Assembly (NCBI RefSeq): GCF_030246905.1
Contig: NZ_CP126741.1
Location: 1,426,001-1,490,000 of the forward strand
Direction: 5' to 3'
DNA: 64,000 nucleotides
Source of the DNA: Microbacterium sp. zg-Y818
GTDB lineage: Bacteria; Actinomycetota; Actinomycetes; Actinomycetales; Microbacteriaceae
A program made the translations under genes and the position numbers. The notes beneath the pieces were generated by a model that was not told the DNA's origin, ran no database searches, and saw only the letters and a program-made list of their open reading frames with translations. The stretch's first letter is position 1. Every line of letters begins with the position of its first letter. Shown in pieces: positions 1 to 9,456 of this stretch.

Positions 1-17
1 TCGCGCGCGGCGCAGGC

Positions 18-632
18 TCACACCGTCACCAGATCCCGCAGCGACGCGAGCATCTTGTCGCCGATGCCGGGCACCGCCAGCAGATCGTCGACACTGGTGA
101 ACCGCCCGTTCTCGTCGCGCCAGTCGATGATGCGCTGGGCCAGTGCCGGCCCGATGCGCGGCAGGGTGTCGAGCGCCGCCAGATCCGCGGTGTTGAGGTT
201 GACCTTGCCGCCGTCGGCGCCCGGTGGGCCGCCAGGAGCGGATCCCGGCGCGGTGGGGGCCTCGCCGATCAGGGGCACGCGAAGCTGTTCTCCATCGCCG
301 ATGACCCGCGCGAGGTTGATCGCGCCCTGGTCCGCGCCCTCGGTGAGCCCGCCGGCGGCCGCCACCGCATCGACCACGCGTGCACCCTCGGCCAGTCGGT
401 ACAGCCCCGGAGACGCCACCGCGCCGAACACGTGCACGTACACCTCCGCGGCCGGCACGGTTGCGCCGGGCGTGGCCTGGGTCTCTGCGATCGTGACGGA
501 CTCGACCGGTACCGACGACGTGCGCACGATGCCGATGGCGACGGTCACCGCCAGCGCCGCGATCACGACGACCGTCACTGCGCCGACGCCGAGGCGCCGA
601 CGGGCGGGCGGTGCGGAAGGATCGCCGGTCAC
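18..632 (-). CDS. comEA: ComEA-type competence DNA-binding protein
   Basis: ComEA-family DNA receptor. In the family it is membrane-anchored and passes incoming DNA to the ComEC channel. The 204-residue product has an Arg-rich N-terminus, one membrane segment (about residues 14-36), an SLBB-like domain starting near VYVHVFGAV (about 65-125), a Gly/Pro linker, and a C-terminal pair of helix-hairpin-helix motifs (LPRIGPALAQRI and VPGIGDKM) that bind DNA non-specifically. The GTG start lies 6 nt after a TAACGT box, so the mRNA is probably leaderless. The stop lies 17 bases from the window edge; comEC would be expected to the left but is out of view. Confidence 0.9.
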   Translation of the reverse strand: MTGDPSAPPARRRLGVGAVTVVVIAALAVTVAIGIVRTSSVPVESVTIAETQATPGATVPAAEVYVHVFGAVASPGLYRLAEGARVVDAVAAAGGLTEGADQGAINLARVIGDGEQLRVPLIGEAPTAPGSAPGGPPGADGGKVNLNTADLAALDTLPRIGPALAQRIIDWRDENGRFTSVDDLLAVPGIGDKMLASLRDLVTV

Positions 633-638
633 TCCGTC

Positions 639-644
639 ACGTTA
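639..644 (-). promoter_or_regulatory. -10 box of comEA (leaderless)
   Basis: TAACGT on the minus strand, exactly 6 nt before the GTG of comEA. This spacing puts transcription start at the start codon. Confidence 0.5.
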
Positions 645-845
645 GGTGTGGCGACCCCTGCCGCATCCGCCGCACGGCTGCATCCGTGGAGGCGGTGGCT
701 GTGGCGGCGGCGGTGGAGGAGACGGCGGTGGGTGTCAGCGCGGCGGCGCCTTGCCGCCCGGTCGCGACACACGTGCGAAACGCGGGCGTCACCCCGGCGT
801 CGTGATCCTCTGGGATCCTGCCTGTACCCACAACCGGAGGCCACG

Positions 846-1553
846 ATGCACCAGCGCCCCGCAGCCATGTTGCTGCACGTCCGCGACGAGAGGCCCCACG
901 CTCCCGACTCCCAGCGGCAGCTGAACGTGCTCAACGACGCCACCGTGCGAGCGGTGAACGCGCTCGGCTGGACAGCCGAGCTGGTCGCCGCAGCCGAGGT
1001 GGATGAGCAGTCGGTTCTCGAGCGAGCACAGCGGGTGGACGTCGTCGTCGTGCTCGGGGGTGAGGACGTGGACCCCGCGTTCTACGGCGGGGCGCGGGAC
1101 TATCCGGGATCCGGCCTGCACGAGCCCGTGGCGGACCGCGTCACCATCGCCGTGATCCGGGATGCCGTCGAGCGCAGCACGCCGCTCCTCGGCATCTGCC
1201 GCGGGCTGCAGCTGATCAACGTGGCTCTGGGCGGCACGCTCGTGCCCGACATGCACGGGCACCGCTCCGCGGAGGGCGACCCCTTCGTCGCCACCCCGGT
1301 GATCGCGCAGGGTGAGAGCGCCGTAGGGGCCCTCGCGGAGACCGGACCGGTGCTGTGCACCCACCACCAGGCGATCGACGAGCTCGCGCCGGGACTGCGC
1401 GTGCTGGTGCGTGCCGTCGACGGCGTCGTCGAGGCCGTCGCTCACGAATCGGCGCCGGCAGTGGGCGTGCAGTGGCATCCCGAGCACCCCGACACCGCGT
1501 CGACGCAGGTCGCTGCGCTGCTGCGTCATGTGACGGGTCGGGGCGCCCTGTGA
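846..1553 (+). CDS. Class I glutamine amidotransferase-like hydrolase (peptidase C26)
   Basis: Resembles the gamma-glutamyl-gamma-aminobutyrate hydrolase (PuuD) branch of peptidase family C26, which cleaves gamma-glutamyl amides in the cytoplasm. The nucleophile elbow GICRGLQ holds the catalytic Cys, and QWHPEHP near the C-terminus supplies the His of the triad. VVLGGEDVDP earlier in the chain is also typical. The ATG at 846 was chosen over upstream in-frame starts because GGAGG (836-840) precedes it by 5 nt and family similarity starts there; this gives 235 residues. It stands alone, converging on leuS. The true gamma-glutamyl substrate cannot be told from sequence. Confidence 0.85.
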   Translation: MHQRPAAMLLHVRDERPHAPDSQRQLNVLNDATVRAVNALGWTAELVAAAEVDEQSVLERAQRVDVVVVLGGEDVDPAFYGGARDYPGSGLHEPVADRVTIAVIRDAVERSTPLLGICRGLQLINVALGGTLVPDMHGHRSAEGDPFVATPVIAQGESAVGALAETGPVLCTHHQAIDELAPGLRVLVRAVDGVVEAVAHESAPAVGVQWHPEHPDTASTQVAALLRHVTGRGAL

Positions 1554-1571
1554 AGCTGAGCGCGCTGCGGG

Positions 1572-4148
1572 TCAGCGGGTGCTGAAGCTGACCACCTTCG
1601 GTGGCCGCACCACCGCGCGCGTGATCTCGCGGCCGGCGAGAGAACGCACAATGCGCTCGTCACCGCGCGCGAGCGCCTCGAGCTCGGCGGCCTCGATGCG
1701 GGCGGGGACCTCGAGGGTCGCCCGCACCTTGCCGTCGATCTGGACCGCCACCTTGACGGTGTCCTCGACGAGAAGGGTCGGGTCGGCCTGCCGCCACGGT
1801 GCGAGCCCGATCGACGGCTGGTAGCCGAGGATCTCCCACATCTCCTCCGCGGTGTGCGGCGCGAACAGGTCGAGCACCAGCGCAGTCACCTCGGCCGCCT
1901 CGCGCACGGCGGGGTCGGCCGCGCCCGCTCCGCTGTCGATGACCTTGCGGGTGGCGTTGACGAGCTCCATGAGTCGAGCGACGACGACGTTGAACTTCGT
2001 CTGCTCGACCAGCCCCGGCGCATCGGCCAGCAGCCGGTGCGTGATGCGGCGGAGCGCCGTGTCGCCATCGGCCCAGACCACGTCGGGACGGCTGGTGACG
2101 TCGCCCGCCACGCGCAGTGCACGCGCCAGGAACTTCGCCGCGCCCACCGTGGAGACGTCGGCCCAGTCCTTGTCGTCCTCAACGGGACCCGCGAAAGCGA
2201 GACCCACGCGCAGGGCGTCGGCGCCGTGCGCCTCGAGTTCCTCCTGGAAGAGCACCAGGTTTCCCTTGCTCTTGGACATCTTCGCGCCGTCGAGAATCAC
2301 CATGCCCTGGTTGATCAGGCTCGAGAACGGCTCGGTGAACTCGACATGGCCCATGTCGTACAGCGCCTTGGTGATGAAGCGCGCGTACAGCAGGTGCAGG
2401 ATGGCGTGCTCGACGCCGCCGATGTAGAAGTCGACGGGACCCCAGCGGTCCGCCTCGCGCTGCGAGAACGCCTGCGTGCTGTCGCCGGGCGAGAGGAAGC
2501 GCAGGAAGTACCACGAGCTGTCGACGAAGGTGTCCATCGTGTCGGCGTCGCGCCGGGCGGGCTCGCCCGTCTCGGGGTCGACGGTGGTCACCCAGTCGGT
2601 CGCCGCACCCAGCGGCGAGGATCCCTTGGGCGTGAGGTCCAGTCCTTCGCGCGACGGCAGCTCGACGGGCAGCTGGTCGTCGGGCACCGGCACGATGCGA
2701 CCGTCCGCGGTGTGGATCATCGGGATCGGCGTGCCCCAGAACCGCTGGCGGGAGATCAGCCAATCGCGCAGGCGATACGTCTTCGACGCGCGGCCGGTGC
2801 CGGATGCCTCGAGCAGCTCGATCGCGCGCGCGATCGCGTTGCGCTTGCTCAGACCGTCGAGCGGCCCGGAGTTGATCATGCGCCCTTCGCCGGTGAGCGC
2901 GATGCCGGTCTTGGCGGGGTCGGTGTCGTCGGCATCCGTGCCCGGATCGATCGGCACACCCTCATCGTCCAGCTCGATCACCGGAATCGCGCCGGTGACC
3001 GGTGCGCTGGTGTCGACGACCACCCGCACGGGCAGGTCGAACGCGCGGGCGAAGTCCAGGTCGCGCTGGTCGTGCGCCGGCACCGCCATGACGGCGCCGT
3101 GGCCGTAGTCGGCCAGTACGTAGTCGGCGGCCCAGATGGGCAGTCGCTCGCCGTTGATCGGGTTGATCGCGTAGCGGTCGAGGAAGACGCCGGTCTTCGG
3201 GCGGTCGGTGGCCTGCCGATCGATGTCGGTCGCCTTCTGCACGCCCTCGAGGTAGTCCTGGAATCGCATGCGCACCTCGGCCGACGCGCCGGCCGCGAGC
3301 TCGGCGGCGAGGTCGGAGTCAGGTGCCACGACGAAGAAGGTCGCGCCGTGCAGCGTGTCGGGGCGGGTGGAGAAGACGGTGACCTTCTCGGCGCGGCCTT
3401 CGATCTCGAAGTCGATGTCGGCACCGACGGAGCGGCCGATCCAGTTGCGCTGCATCTGCAGCACCTTGTGCGGCCAGAACCCTTCGAGCTGGTTCAGGTC
3501 GTCGAGCAGCCGGTCGGCGTAGTCGGTGATGCGGAAGTACCACTGGGTGAGCTTCTTCTTGACGACCTCGGTGCCGCAGCGCTCGCACCGGCCGTCGACG
3601 ACCTGCTCGTTGGCCAGCACCGTCTGGTCCTTCGGGCACCAGTTGACGGGGCTGTCCTTGCGGTACGCCAGGCCCCGCTCGTACAGCTGCTGGAAGAGCC
3701 ACTGGTTCCAGCGGTAGTACTCCGGGTCGCTGGTGTGCAGCACGCGGCTCCAGTCGAACGAGACGCCGTAGCGCTTCAGGCTCTCGCGCTGCTGGGCGAT
3801 GTTCGCGTAGGTCCACTCGCGCGGGTCGGCACCGCGCTGGATGGCGGCGTTCTCGGCGGGCAGGCCGAAGGAGTCCCACCCGATGGGGTTGAGCACGTTG
3901 TACCCGCGGTGACGCCAGAAGCGCGCGACGATGTCGGAGTAGAGGTAGTTCTCGGCGTGCCCCATGTGCAGGTCGCCCGAGGGGTACGGGAACATCGCCA
4001 GCACGTACTTGCGGGGGCGGGTGTCGTCGTCGCCGCCGGCGCGGAAAGGGTCGTCCTGCTCCCAGCGGCGCTGCCACTTCTCCTGGATGGCGTGCACGTC
4101 GAACGCGCCGGCGTCGCCGGCGGTGTCGGGAGGAAGGGTCTGAGACAC
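1572..4148 (-). CDS. leuS: Leucyl-tRNA synthetase
   Basis: Charges tRNA-Leu with leucine in the cytoplasm. The 858-residue length is normal for bacterial LeuRS. The class I signature HMGH is at residues 61-64 and KMSKS near 623-627. A Cys-rich zinc site (NWCPKD then CERCGTE) and the CP1 editing domain, including [11 protein letters not shown], lie between them. The C-terminal half holds the WYFLRFLSP catalytic segment and the anticodon-binding domain. Translation starts with GTG. The gene is convergent with the C26 hydrolase, and the 67-bp gap to the next upstream gene shows no T-box. Confidence 0.98.
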   Translation of the reverse strand: MSQTLPPDTAGDAGAFDVHAIQEKWQRRWEQDDPFRAGGDDDTRPRKYVLAMFPYPSGDLHMGHAENYLYSDIVARFWRHRGYNVLNPIGWDSFGLPAENAAIQRGADPREWTYANIAQQRESLKRYGVSFDWSRVLHTSDPEYYRWNQWLFQQLYERGLAYRKDSPVNWCPKDQTVLANEQVVDGRCERCGTEVVKKKLTQWYFRITDYADRLLDDLNQLEGFWPHKVLQMQRNWIGRSVGADIDFEIEGRAEKVTVFSTRPDTLHGATFFVVAPDSDLAAELAAGASAEVRMRFQDYLEGVQKATDIDRQATDRPKTGVFLDRYAINPINGERLPIWAADYVLADYGHGAVMAVPAHDQRDLDFARAFDLPVRVVVDTSAPVTGAIPVIELDDEGVPIDPGTDADDTDPAKTGIALTGEGRMINSGPLDGLSKRNAIARAIELLEASGTGRASKTYRLRDWLISRQRFWGTPIPMIHTADGRIVPVPDDQLPVELPSREGLDLTPKGSSPLGAATDWVTTVDPETGEPARRDADTMDTFVDSSWYFLRFLSPGDSTQAFSQREADRWGPVDFYIGGVEHAILHLLYARFITKALYDMGHVEFTEPFSSLINQGMVILDGAKMSKSKGNLVLFQEELEAHGADALRVGLAFAGPVEDDKDWADVSTVGAAKFLARALRVAGDVTSRPDVVWADGDTALRRITHRLLADAPGLVEQTKFNVVVARLMELVNATRKVIDSGAGAADPAVREAAEVTALVLDLFAPHTAEEMWEILGYQPSIGLAPWRQADPTLLVEDTVKVAVQIDGKVRATLEVPARIEAAELEALARGDERIVRSLAGREITRAVVRPPKVVSFSTR

Positions 4149-4215
4149 GTGGAAAGAGCCAATCGTGGGGGTCGGGTCGGCGCGGTGCGCGTCTATCCAG
4201 ATTACCGGACCGCGC

Positions 4216-5541
4216 TCATCCCCATCCGGCCGGTAGCCGGGCGCCCAGTGCGGCGAGCGGTGCCGTGGCCTTCAGCGCCACTTCCGCCACCTCGGCGGCG
4301 GCATCCGAGCCCCACGTGATGCCCCCGCCGGCCCCCACGTACGCGCCACCCGGGTGCACGACGACCGAGCGGATCACCATGGCGAGATCCAGTGCGCCGT
4401 CCGAGCCCACCCACCCGAAGCAGCCCGCGAACACGCCCCGCGGGGCGGCCTCGAGTCCGTGCAGGATCGACATCGCCGACAGCTTCGGCGCCCCGGTCAT
4501 GCTGCCGGCGGGAAAGGCCGCATCGAGCAGATCGCCCACCGTCGCCTCGAGACGCAGCTGCCCGCGAACCGTGCTCACCAGCTGATGCACGGCGGGGTAC
4601 GACTCCACCTCGAGCAGGGCTTCGACGACCACCGAGCCCGGCGCGCACACCCGCGACAGGTCATTGCGCATGAGGTCCACGATCATGACGTTCTCGGCGC
4701 GCTCCTTCGGGCTCGCCCGCAGCTCTGCGGCGAGGCGGGCGTCGTCGTCGGCATCGTGCCCACGCGGGCGGGTGCCCTTGATGGGGCGCGTGCGCACGAC
4801 CCCGTCCGCGGCATCGAGGAAGCGCTCGGGACTCGCGGAGATCAGAGCGACGTCGTCACTGCGGATGAGCCCGCCGTGATGAGCCGACGATGACGCGCGC
4901 AGGCGCCGGTGCACGTCGAGCGGGTCGATGCCCCCCGGCGCCGCGACGTCGAACCGCGTCGTCAGACAGAGCTGATAGGCGTCGCCCTCACGGATCGCGT
5001 CGCGGCAGCGCTCGATCTGAGCCGCGTACGCCGAGGCGCTGACGCGGGCCTGGGCAGGAAGCGGTGTGAGTTCGGGCGCGAGGGGGGAAGGGACGGATGC
5101 CGCAGCCCACCCCGTTGCCTGCGCGGCGAAGGCATCCACCTCGTCCGCCGGCGCGACGGCCCACAGGCGTCGTCGGCCGTGGTCCACGGCGACGAAGCGG
5201 GACACCCGCAGCCAGAGCCGGTCGGGCGCGAGATCGTCGAAGTCGCATGGCGCACCTGCGCGGTCGGCGGCGCCGTCGTAGCCGAGCCAGCCCACCCAGC
5301 CGCCGTGGAACGGTCCCCACGGGACCGGGTCTTGGTCACTCGTGGGGGTGGCCCCGAGGCGGACCGCGTCGACGGCACCGGGATCGGTCTCTGGCTCCCC
5401 CGTTCCCAGCCAGCTCCACCCGGCGGCGGCGCCGGGGCCGGCATCCAGCCAGAAGGCGTGGCGCGCCCGCGAGGGCCCCGCCGCGAACAGTGCCGCAGGG
5501 TCTGCCCATTCGAGCGGACGGGCAGCGAGAGTACCGGGCAT
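4216..5541 (-). CDS. pabB: Chorismate-binding enzyme, probable aminodeoxychorismate synthase component I
   Basis: Member of the TrpE/PabB/isochorismate synthase superfamily. As PabB it would convert chorismate plus ammonia to aminodeoxychorismate for folate synthesis. The 441 residues include a poorly conserved N-terminal region and a chorismate-binding domain with PIKGTRPRG (near 257), [17 protein letters not shown] (near 285) and GSMTGAPK (near 348). The KGT motif favours anthranilate or aminodeoxychorismate formation over isochorismate. No glutaminase subunit gene is adjacent. Start ATG lies 6 nt after a minus-strand TAGCCT box, suggesting a leaderless mRNA divergent from dedA. A TrpE-like role cannot be excluded. 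Confidence 0.78.
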   Translation of the reverse strand: MPGTLAARPLEWADPAALFAAGPSRARHAFWLDAGPGAAAGWSWLGTGEPETDPGAVDAVRLGATPTSDQDPVPWGPFHGGWVGWLGYDGAADRAGAPCDFDDLAPDRLWLRVSRFVAVDHGRRRLWAVAPADEVDAFAAQATGWAAASVPSPLAPELTPLPAQARVSASAYAAQIERCRDAIREGDAYQLCLTTRFDVAAPGGIDPLDVHRRLRASSSAHHGGLIRSDDVALISASPERFLDAADGVVRTRPIKGTRPRGHDADDDARLAAELRASPKERAENVMIVDLMRNDLSRVCAPGSVVVEALLEVESYPAVHQLVSTVRGQLRLEATVGDLLDAAFPAGSMTGAPKLSAMSILHGLEAAPRGVFAGCFGWVGSDGALDLAMVIRSVVVHPGGAYVGAGGGITWGSDAAAEVAEVALKATAPLAALGARLPAGWG

Positions 5542-5547
5542 TTTTCC

Positions 5548-5553
5548 AGGCTA
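5548..5553 (-). promoter_or_regulatory. -10 box of pabB (leaderless)
   Basis: TAGCCT on the minus strand, 6 nt before the pabB ATG, back to back with the dedA box. Confidence 0.5.
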
Positions 5554-5571
5554 GGGGTCGGCTGACCGCTC

Positions 5572-5577
5572 TAGGCT
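5572..5577 (+). promoter_or_regulatory. -10 box of dedA gene (leaderless)
   Basis: TAGGCT, 6 nt before the GTG start at 5584. There is no Shine-Dalgarno sequence. Confidence 0.5.
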
Positions 5578-5583
5578 CGGAGC

Positions 5584-6267
5584 GTGAACGAGTTCCTCAC
5601 CTGGCTGCTCGACGCGGTCCAGAGTGTCGACCCCGTACTGCGGACGGTGCTGGCCGGTGTGGCCGTCATGCTCGAGACGAGTGTGCTGGTCGGTCTCGTC
5701 GTTCCCGGAGACACCGTCGTCATCGTCGCGGGGACCGCGGTGGCCTCGCCGCTGGAGGCCGTGGTGCTGGCCGTCGTGGTCGTCATCGGCGCTCTGATCG
5801 GCGAGAGCATCGGCTTCTGGCTCGGCCGGGTGCTGGGGCCTCGCATCCGCTACTCGAAGATCGGCGCCAAGCTGGGTGAGAAGAACTGGCAGCGGGCCGA
5901 GACCTACCTGCGTCGCCGCGGCGGTCCCGCCATCTTCCTTTCGCGGTTTCTTCCGGTCTTCCATTCCCTCGTGCCGTTGACGGTCGGTATGAGCGGCTTC
6001 GCCTACCGCCGTTTCCTGGCCTGGACCCTCCCCGCGTGCATGCTGTGGTCGGCGATGTACGTCGGTGTGGCGGTCGCGGCGGCAGGGACGTACCGCGAGC
6101 TGTCCGACACCATCCACTTCGCCGGCTACATCTTCGTCGGCATCATCCTGGCGTTCCTGCTGCTGGCCTATCTGGCCAAGCGGCTCATCGCGCGCCGCGA
6201 GAGGCGTCATCTGGAAGCCGACGACAGCACGGTGGCTCCGAGTGCTGCGGAGGGCATGGGAGACTGA
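5584..6267 (+). CDS. DedA-family membrane protein
   Basis: DedA (SNARE-associated/VTT) family integral membrane protein of 227 residues. Family members include undecaprenyl-phosphate and phospholipid flippases that need the membrane potential. Seen here: the N-terminal re-entrant motif around LVVPGDTVVIVAG, an amphipathic stretch with GPAIFLSRFLPVFHSLVP (second re-entrant region, with conserved Arg and Pro), and several hydrophobic helices, the last before an Arg-rich tail (KRLIARRERR). GTG start with a TAGGCT box 6 nt upstream. The next gene begins 5 bp after its stop, so the two are probably co-transcribed. Confidence 0.9.
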   Translation: MNEFLTWLLDAVQSVDPVLRTVLAGVAVMLETSVLVGLVVPGDTVVIVAGTAVASPLEAVVLAVVVVIGALIGESIGFWLGRVLGPRIRYSKIGAKLGEKNWQRAETYLRRRGGPAIFLSRFLPVFHSLVPLTVGMSGFAYRRFLAWTLPACMLWSAMYVGVAVAAAGTYRELSDTIHFAGYIFVGIILAFLLLAYLAKRLIARRERRHLEADDSTVAPSAAEGMGD

Positions 6268-6272
6268 GGGCG

Positions 6273-7322
6273 ATGCCCGGCACCGACCCCGCACCCCCAC
6301 GTCCCAAGATCCTCTGGATCGCCCGCCTCGAGTACCGTTTCCACTCCTGGCGAGAACGCCGCGCGCGCCGACGTGGGCAGCTGCCGACGGTGGCGGCGTT
6401 CCCCGGGTACGGCGGACCGGACTGGGTGCGCGTGCTGGGCCGCGTGCTGATGGTGCCGTCGGTGCCCGCGGATCCGCGCGGAGAGTATGCGAGCGTGCGC
6501 GGATGGCGCAGCTTCGCCTCGGTTCCCGTCGGCTTCGCGCAGGTGACGATCGAGATCGACGGCGTGCGGCATGAGGTCGTCGCCGACCGAGGCGGGGTCA
6601 TCGACGCCACGCTGCCGGGCACGCTGCCGGCAGGGTGGCAGCCGATCACGATGTCGGTCGAAGGCGGGAAACCGGTCGAGACCCGCGTGTTCATCGTCGG
6701 GCCGGACGTCCGATTCGGCATCGTCTCCGACGTCGACGACACCGTCATGGTCACCGCGCTCCCCCGCCCCCTGGTGGCGGCCTGGAACTCGTTCGTCCTC
6801 GACGAGCACGCGCGACAGCCCGTTCCCGGCATGGCCGTGCTTCTCGAGCGCATCGCGCGGGAGAACCCGGGAGCGCCGGTCATCTACCTGTCGACGGGCG
6901 CCTGGAACGTCGCGCCGACGCTGATGCGCTTCTTCCGGCGCCATGTCTTTCCGCCCGGGGCCATGCTGCTCACCGACTGGGGGCCGACGCACGACCGCTG
7001 GTTCCGCAGTGGCCAGCAGCACAAAGCGGGCAACCTCACGCGGCTCGCGAAGGAGTTCCCGCACATCAAGTGGCTGCTGATCGGCGATGACGGCCAGCAC
7101 GACGATCCCATCTACACCGCCTTCGCAGTGGAGCACCCCGACCACGTGACCGCAGTGGCGATCCGACGCCTGTCGACGGCCGAGGCGGTTCTCGCCGGTG
7201 GTCGCACCGTCGTCGATGACCACTCGGCGTCGACCGTGCCCTTCGTGACGGATTCCGACGGTGCCGGCTTGCTGGACAGGCTCGCCGACATCGGGGTCGT
7301 GAAGCCGGACCCGCCTGCCTGA
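6273..7322 (+). CDS. App1-family (DUF2183) phosphatase-like protein
   Basis: Contains the App1/DUF2183 domain named after yeast phosphatidate phosphatase App1, a HAD-type fold. The catalytic-type motif SDVDDTVM is near residue 150 (DxDxT), and VIYLSTGAWN and LLIGDDGQHD follow as later HAD motifs. The N-terminal half is an all-beta region ending near FIVGPDVRFG. Length is 349 residues from the ATG 5 bp after the dedA stop. The lipid substrate is not shown for bacterial members; coupling to a DedA lipid-flippase relative suggests membrane-lipid metabolism (inference). Confidence 0.8.
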   Translation: MPGTDPAPPRPKILWIARLEYRFHSWRERRARRRGQLPTVAAFPGYGGPDWVRVLGRVLMVPSVPADPRGEYASVRGWRSFASVPVGFAQVTIEIDGVRHEVVADRGGVIDATLPGTLPAGWQPITMSVEGGKPVETRVFIVGPDVRFGIVSDVDDTVMVTALPRPLVAAWNSFVLDEHARQPVPGMAVLLERIARENPGAPVIYLSTGAWNVAPTLMRFFRRHVFPPGAMLLTDWGPTHDRWFRSGQQHKAGNLTRLAKEFPHIKWLLIGDDGQHDDPIYTAFAVEHPDHVTAVAIRRLSTAEAVLAGGRTVVDDHSASTVPFVTDSDGAGLLDRLADIGVVKPDPPA

Positions 7323-7365
7323 GGCGGTTCCCGGGTCGGTTCGGGCCGGTGTCGCAGGCCCCGCG

Positions 7366-7371
7366 TACGCT
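7366..7371 (+). promoter_or_regulatory. -10 box of SRAP gene (leaderless)
   Basis: TACGCT, 7 nt before the ATG at 7379; no ribosome binding site between. Confidence 0.45.
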
Positions 7372-7378
7372 GGCTGAC

Positions 7379-8095
7379 ATGTGTGGTCGTTTCGTCGTCG
7401 CCAACGTGGCATCCGAACTGGTCGGCGTTCTCCGCGTCGATGTCGAGGGTGACGTGCTCCCCCAGCCGTCGTACAACATCGCGCCCACGGCGCGGGCGGC
7501 GATCGTGCTCGACTCCGCCAAGACGGAGCCGGCGACCCGCCGCCTGGAGTCCGCTCGGTGGGGCCTGGTTCCCGGGTGGGCGAAAGACCCGAGCATCGGG
7601 TCCCGCGCGTTCAACGCGCGGGCCGAGGAGCTCGAGGACAAGCCGATGTTCCGCAACGCTTTGATCAAGCGCCGTGCCGTCGTGCCGGCATCCGGGTACT
7701 ACGAGTGGAAGCAGACAGAGGGCGGCAAAGTGCCGCACTACATCCACCCCGCCGACGACCAGCCGATGTTCTTCGCCGGGCTGTACGAGTGGTGGAAGGA
7801 CCCGCAGAAGGCGGACGATGACCCTGAGCGCTGGCTGCTGAGCTTCACGATCCTGACCCGGGACTCGATCGGGCGGCTCGGATCGATCCACGACCGCATG
7901 CCGCTGTTCATCGATGGCGACTTCGCCGACGCGTGGCTCGACACCGACACCGACGACCACAACGTGCGCGACCTGCTGGATGCCGCGATCGACGCGGCGC
8001 CCGCGCTGGCCGACACACTCGACGACTATCCGGTTTCGCCTGCCGTCGGCAACGTGCGCAACGACTCCCCGGAACTCATCGAGCCGGCGGCGTAG
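7379..8095 (+). CDS. SOS response-associated peptidase (SRAP/YedK/HMCES family)
   Basis: SRAP proteins shield abasic sites in single-stranded DNA by forming a thiazolidine link through the amino-terminal Cys. The chain starts MCGRF, so Met removal exposes Cys2. The other family residues are present: Asn79 (in FNARAE), Glu109 (YYEWK) and His171 (IHDRMP). Length 238 residues, normal for the family. The ATG at 7379 is fixed by the need for Cys at position 2, and a TACGCT box 7 nt upstream indicates a leaderless message. The neighbours are unrelated. Confidence 0.95.
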   Translation: MCGRFVVANVASELVGVLRVDVEGDVLPQPSYNIAPTARAAIVLDSAKTEPATRRLESARWGLVPGWAKDPSIGSRAFNARAEELEDKPMFRNALIKRRAVVPASGYYEWKQTEGGKVPHYIHPADDQPMFFAGLYEWWKDPQKADDDPERWLLSFTILTRDSIGRLGSIHDRMPLFIDGDFADAWLDTDTDDHNVRDLLDAAIDAAPALADTLDDYPVSPAVGNVRNDSPELIEPAA

Positions 8096-8182
8096 TCCGC
8101 GACTCTCGCGGGGTCGCCCGGGTTGGGCGGTGTGCCGGGGTGCGGCATCCACCGTCCGTGGGCGGGACTCGGTGCCGGGGCC

Positions 8183-8222
8183 TCGGTGCTTTGGTGCCTT
8201 GGTGCCTCGGTGCCTGGGCGCC
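8183..8222. repeat. 8-bp tandem repeat, five imperfect units
   Basis: Units TCGGTGCT, TTGGTGCC, TTGGTGCC, TCGGTGCC, TGGGCGCC run head to tail. A short minisatellite, noncoding. Confidence 0.75.
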
Positions 8223-8248
8223 GTGACGTGATGCCCCGTGGCCCCGGC

Positions 8249-8329
8249 GTCCGAGATGCGGAGATCTGCCGAGATGCGGACCGGATGCCGGTGGTGGTCC
8301 GCATCCGGGCAGATCTCCGCATCCGGGCA
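8249..8329. repeat. Palindromic element copy A
   Basis: Two 31-32-base arms (8249-8280 and 8298-8329) are near-perfect reverse complements around a 17-base loop (8281-8297) containing GGATGCCG. Each arm has the core GGAGATCTGCC flanked by two copies of a GATGCGGA-like word. Four more copies occur in this window (8416, 41911, 43057, 56427). Confidence 0.85.
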
Positions 8330-8415
8330 CTGCGGATGCCGCTGGGCCTGGTAGGTGTCGCTGCCGTCGGGCGGTCCTGGCCTGCGGCATCCACCGTCCG
8401 TCTGCTGGCCCCGGC

Positions 8416-8497
8416 GTCCGAGATGCGGGGATCTGCCGAGATGCGGATGCGGATGCCGGGGTCGGTCCGCATCCGGGCGGATCTCCTCATTCGGGCA
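8416..8497. repeat. Palindromic element copy B
   Basis: Arms 8416-8447 and 8466-8497 with an 18-base loop. Same layout as copy A, lying about 167 bp downstream of it in the same orientation as judged by GGATGCCG in the loop. Confidence 0.85.
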
Positions 8498-8553
8498 CGG
8501 CGGCCGCCGCAGCACGCCCCGCACACCACGACGCCCCTCGCGGCCCTCCCACG

Positions 8554-8559
8554 TAGGCT
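8554..8559 (+). promoter_or_regulatory. -10 box of the gene at 8566 (leaderless)
   Basis: TAGGCT, 6 nt before the ATG at 8566. Confidence 0.5.
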
Positions 8560-8565
8560 CGAAGC

Positions 8566-9456
8566 ATGACCGCGCTCGCATCTCGCACCGCCATGGTGCT
8601 GAGCCGCGCCGAGTGGCAGGAGCGTGAGGACGCGCACCACGCCCGCGCCGATGAACTCACCGCCGGGCGGCGCGAGCGCTCAGCCCGCGGTAAGACCCAC
8701 CCCGTGGATGACTTCCTGTACACGTACTACTCCTACAAGCCCGCGTTGCTGCGCCGCTGGCATCCGGGGGTCGGCGTCGACCTCGCCGACGCCGCGGTCA
8801 CCCCGCGCGCCGCGTGGCGCTGGTACGCGGCGGGAAGCGCCCCGGCAAGCCTTCGGGTCGACGCGGCGGGCTTGGAGGCCGCGAAGCCGCAGCTGCTCGA
8901 CATCTGCGAGCGGATGCTGCGCCTCACGGCCGCGCGCCCGGGCCGATTCGGGTGCTTCGGGCTGCACGAGTGGGCGATGGTCTACCGGGCCCCGCAGCCG
9001 CGGCACACCGTTCCGCTGCGCCTCGGGCAGGAGGGGACGGATGCGGTCGTCGAGGCCCACGAGCTGCGGTGCACGCACATCGACGCGTTCCGCTTCTTCA
9101 CCCCCGACGCCGGTCCGCGCAACCACTTCGTGCCGACGCGGGAAGACCAGCCGCTGCGGGAGCAGCCTGGCTGCCTGCACGCCGGCATGGACGTCTACAA
9201 GTGGGCGATGAAGCTCGGCCCGCTGGTGCCAGGAGAGCTGCTGCTGGACTCGTTCCAGCTCGCGCGCGACATCCGCGCCCTCGACATGGCGGCCTCGCCC
9301 TACGACCTCGAGGACTGGGGCGTCGAGCCGGTGCGCATCGAGACGGCCGACGGCAAGGCCGAGTACGTGCGGGGTCAGCGTGAGTTCGCCGACCGGGCGA
9401 ACGCGCTGCGGCAGGCGATCCTCGCCGCGTGGCGTGGGCCTCAGCCGACCGGCTGA
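8566..9456 (+). CDS. Conserved actinobacterial protein, often labelled 3-methyladenine DNA glycosylase
   Basis: A 296-residue cytoplasmic protein without signal peptide or membrane segment. The stretch HPVDDFLYTYYSYKPALLRR followed by WHPG (residues 44-67) and a His/Cys-rich middle (FGCFGLHEWAMVY; ELRCTHIDAFRFF) match a family I recall from actinobacterial genomes under the name 3-methyladenine DNA glycosylase. I see no helix-hairpin-helix or other glycosylase motif that proves this activity, so the label is unproven. Start fixed by a TAGGCT box 6 nt upstream. Its last 16 bases overlap the convergent GH3 gene. Confidence 0.75.
   Translation: MTALASRTAMVLSRAEWQEREDAHHARADELTAGRRERSARGKTHPVDDFLYTYYSYKPALLRRWHPGVGVDLADAAVTPRAAWRWYAAGSAPASLRVDAAGLEAAKPQLLDICERMLRLTAARPGRFGCFGLHEWAMVYRAPQPRHTVPLRLGQEGTDAVVEAHELRCTHIDAFRFFTPDAGPRNHFVPTREDQPLREQPGCLHAGMDVYKWAMKLGPLVPGELLLDSFQLARDIRALDMAASPYDLEDWGVEPVRIETADGKAEYVRGQREFADRANALRQAILAAWRGPQPTG

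Larger units (their letters stand above)
8096..8565. other. Repeat-filled intergenic region
   Basis: No gene is supported here. It holds two tandem copies (A and B) of the dispersed palindromic element, each preceded by a copy of TGCGGCATCCACCGTCCGT (8141-8159 and 8383-8401) and by CCCCGGCGTCCGAGATGCG, plus an 8-bp tandem repeat at 8183-8222. The paired order suggests that a block of about 240 bp was duplicated and then diverged in its spacers. Confidence 0.8.

Noticed and set aside
1854..4319. An 821-codon open frame on the plus strand opposite leuS, and similar long frames opposite ileS, valS, rne and obgE
   Set aside because: High GC creates long open antisense frames; these are Arg/Gly/His-rich, lack family motifs and lie exactly opposite well-identified genes.
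8141..8500. Repeats in the 8.1-8.5 kb gap as a possible CRISPR array
   Set aside because: There are only two units, they are internally palindromic with unequal spacers, and no cas genes are present.
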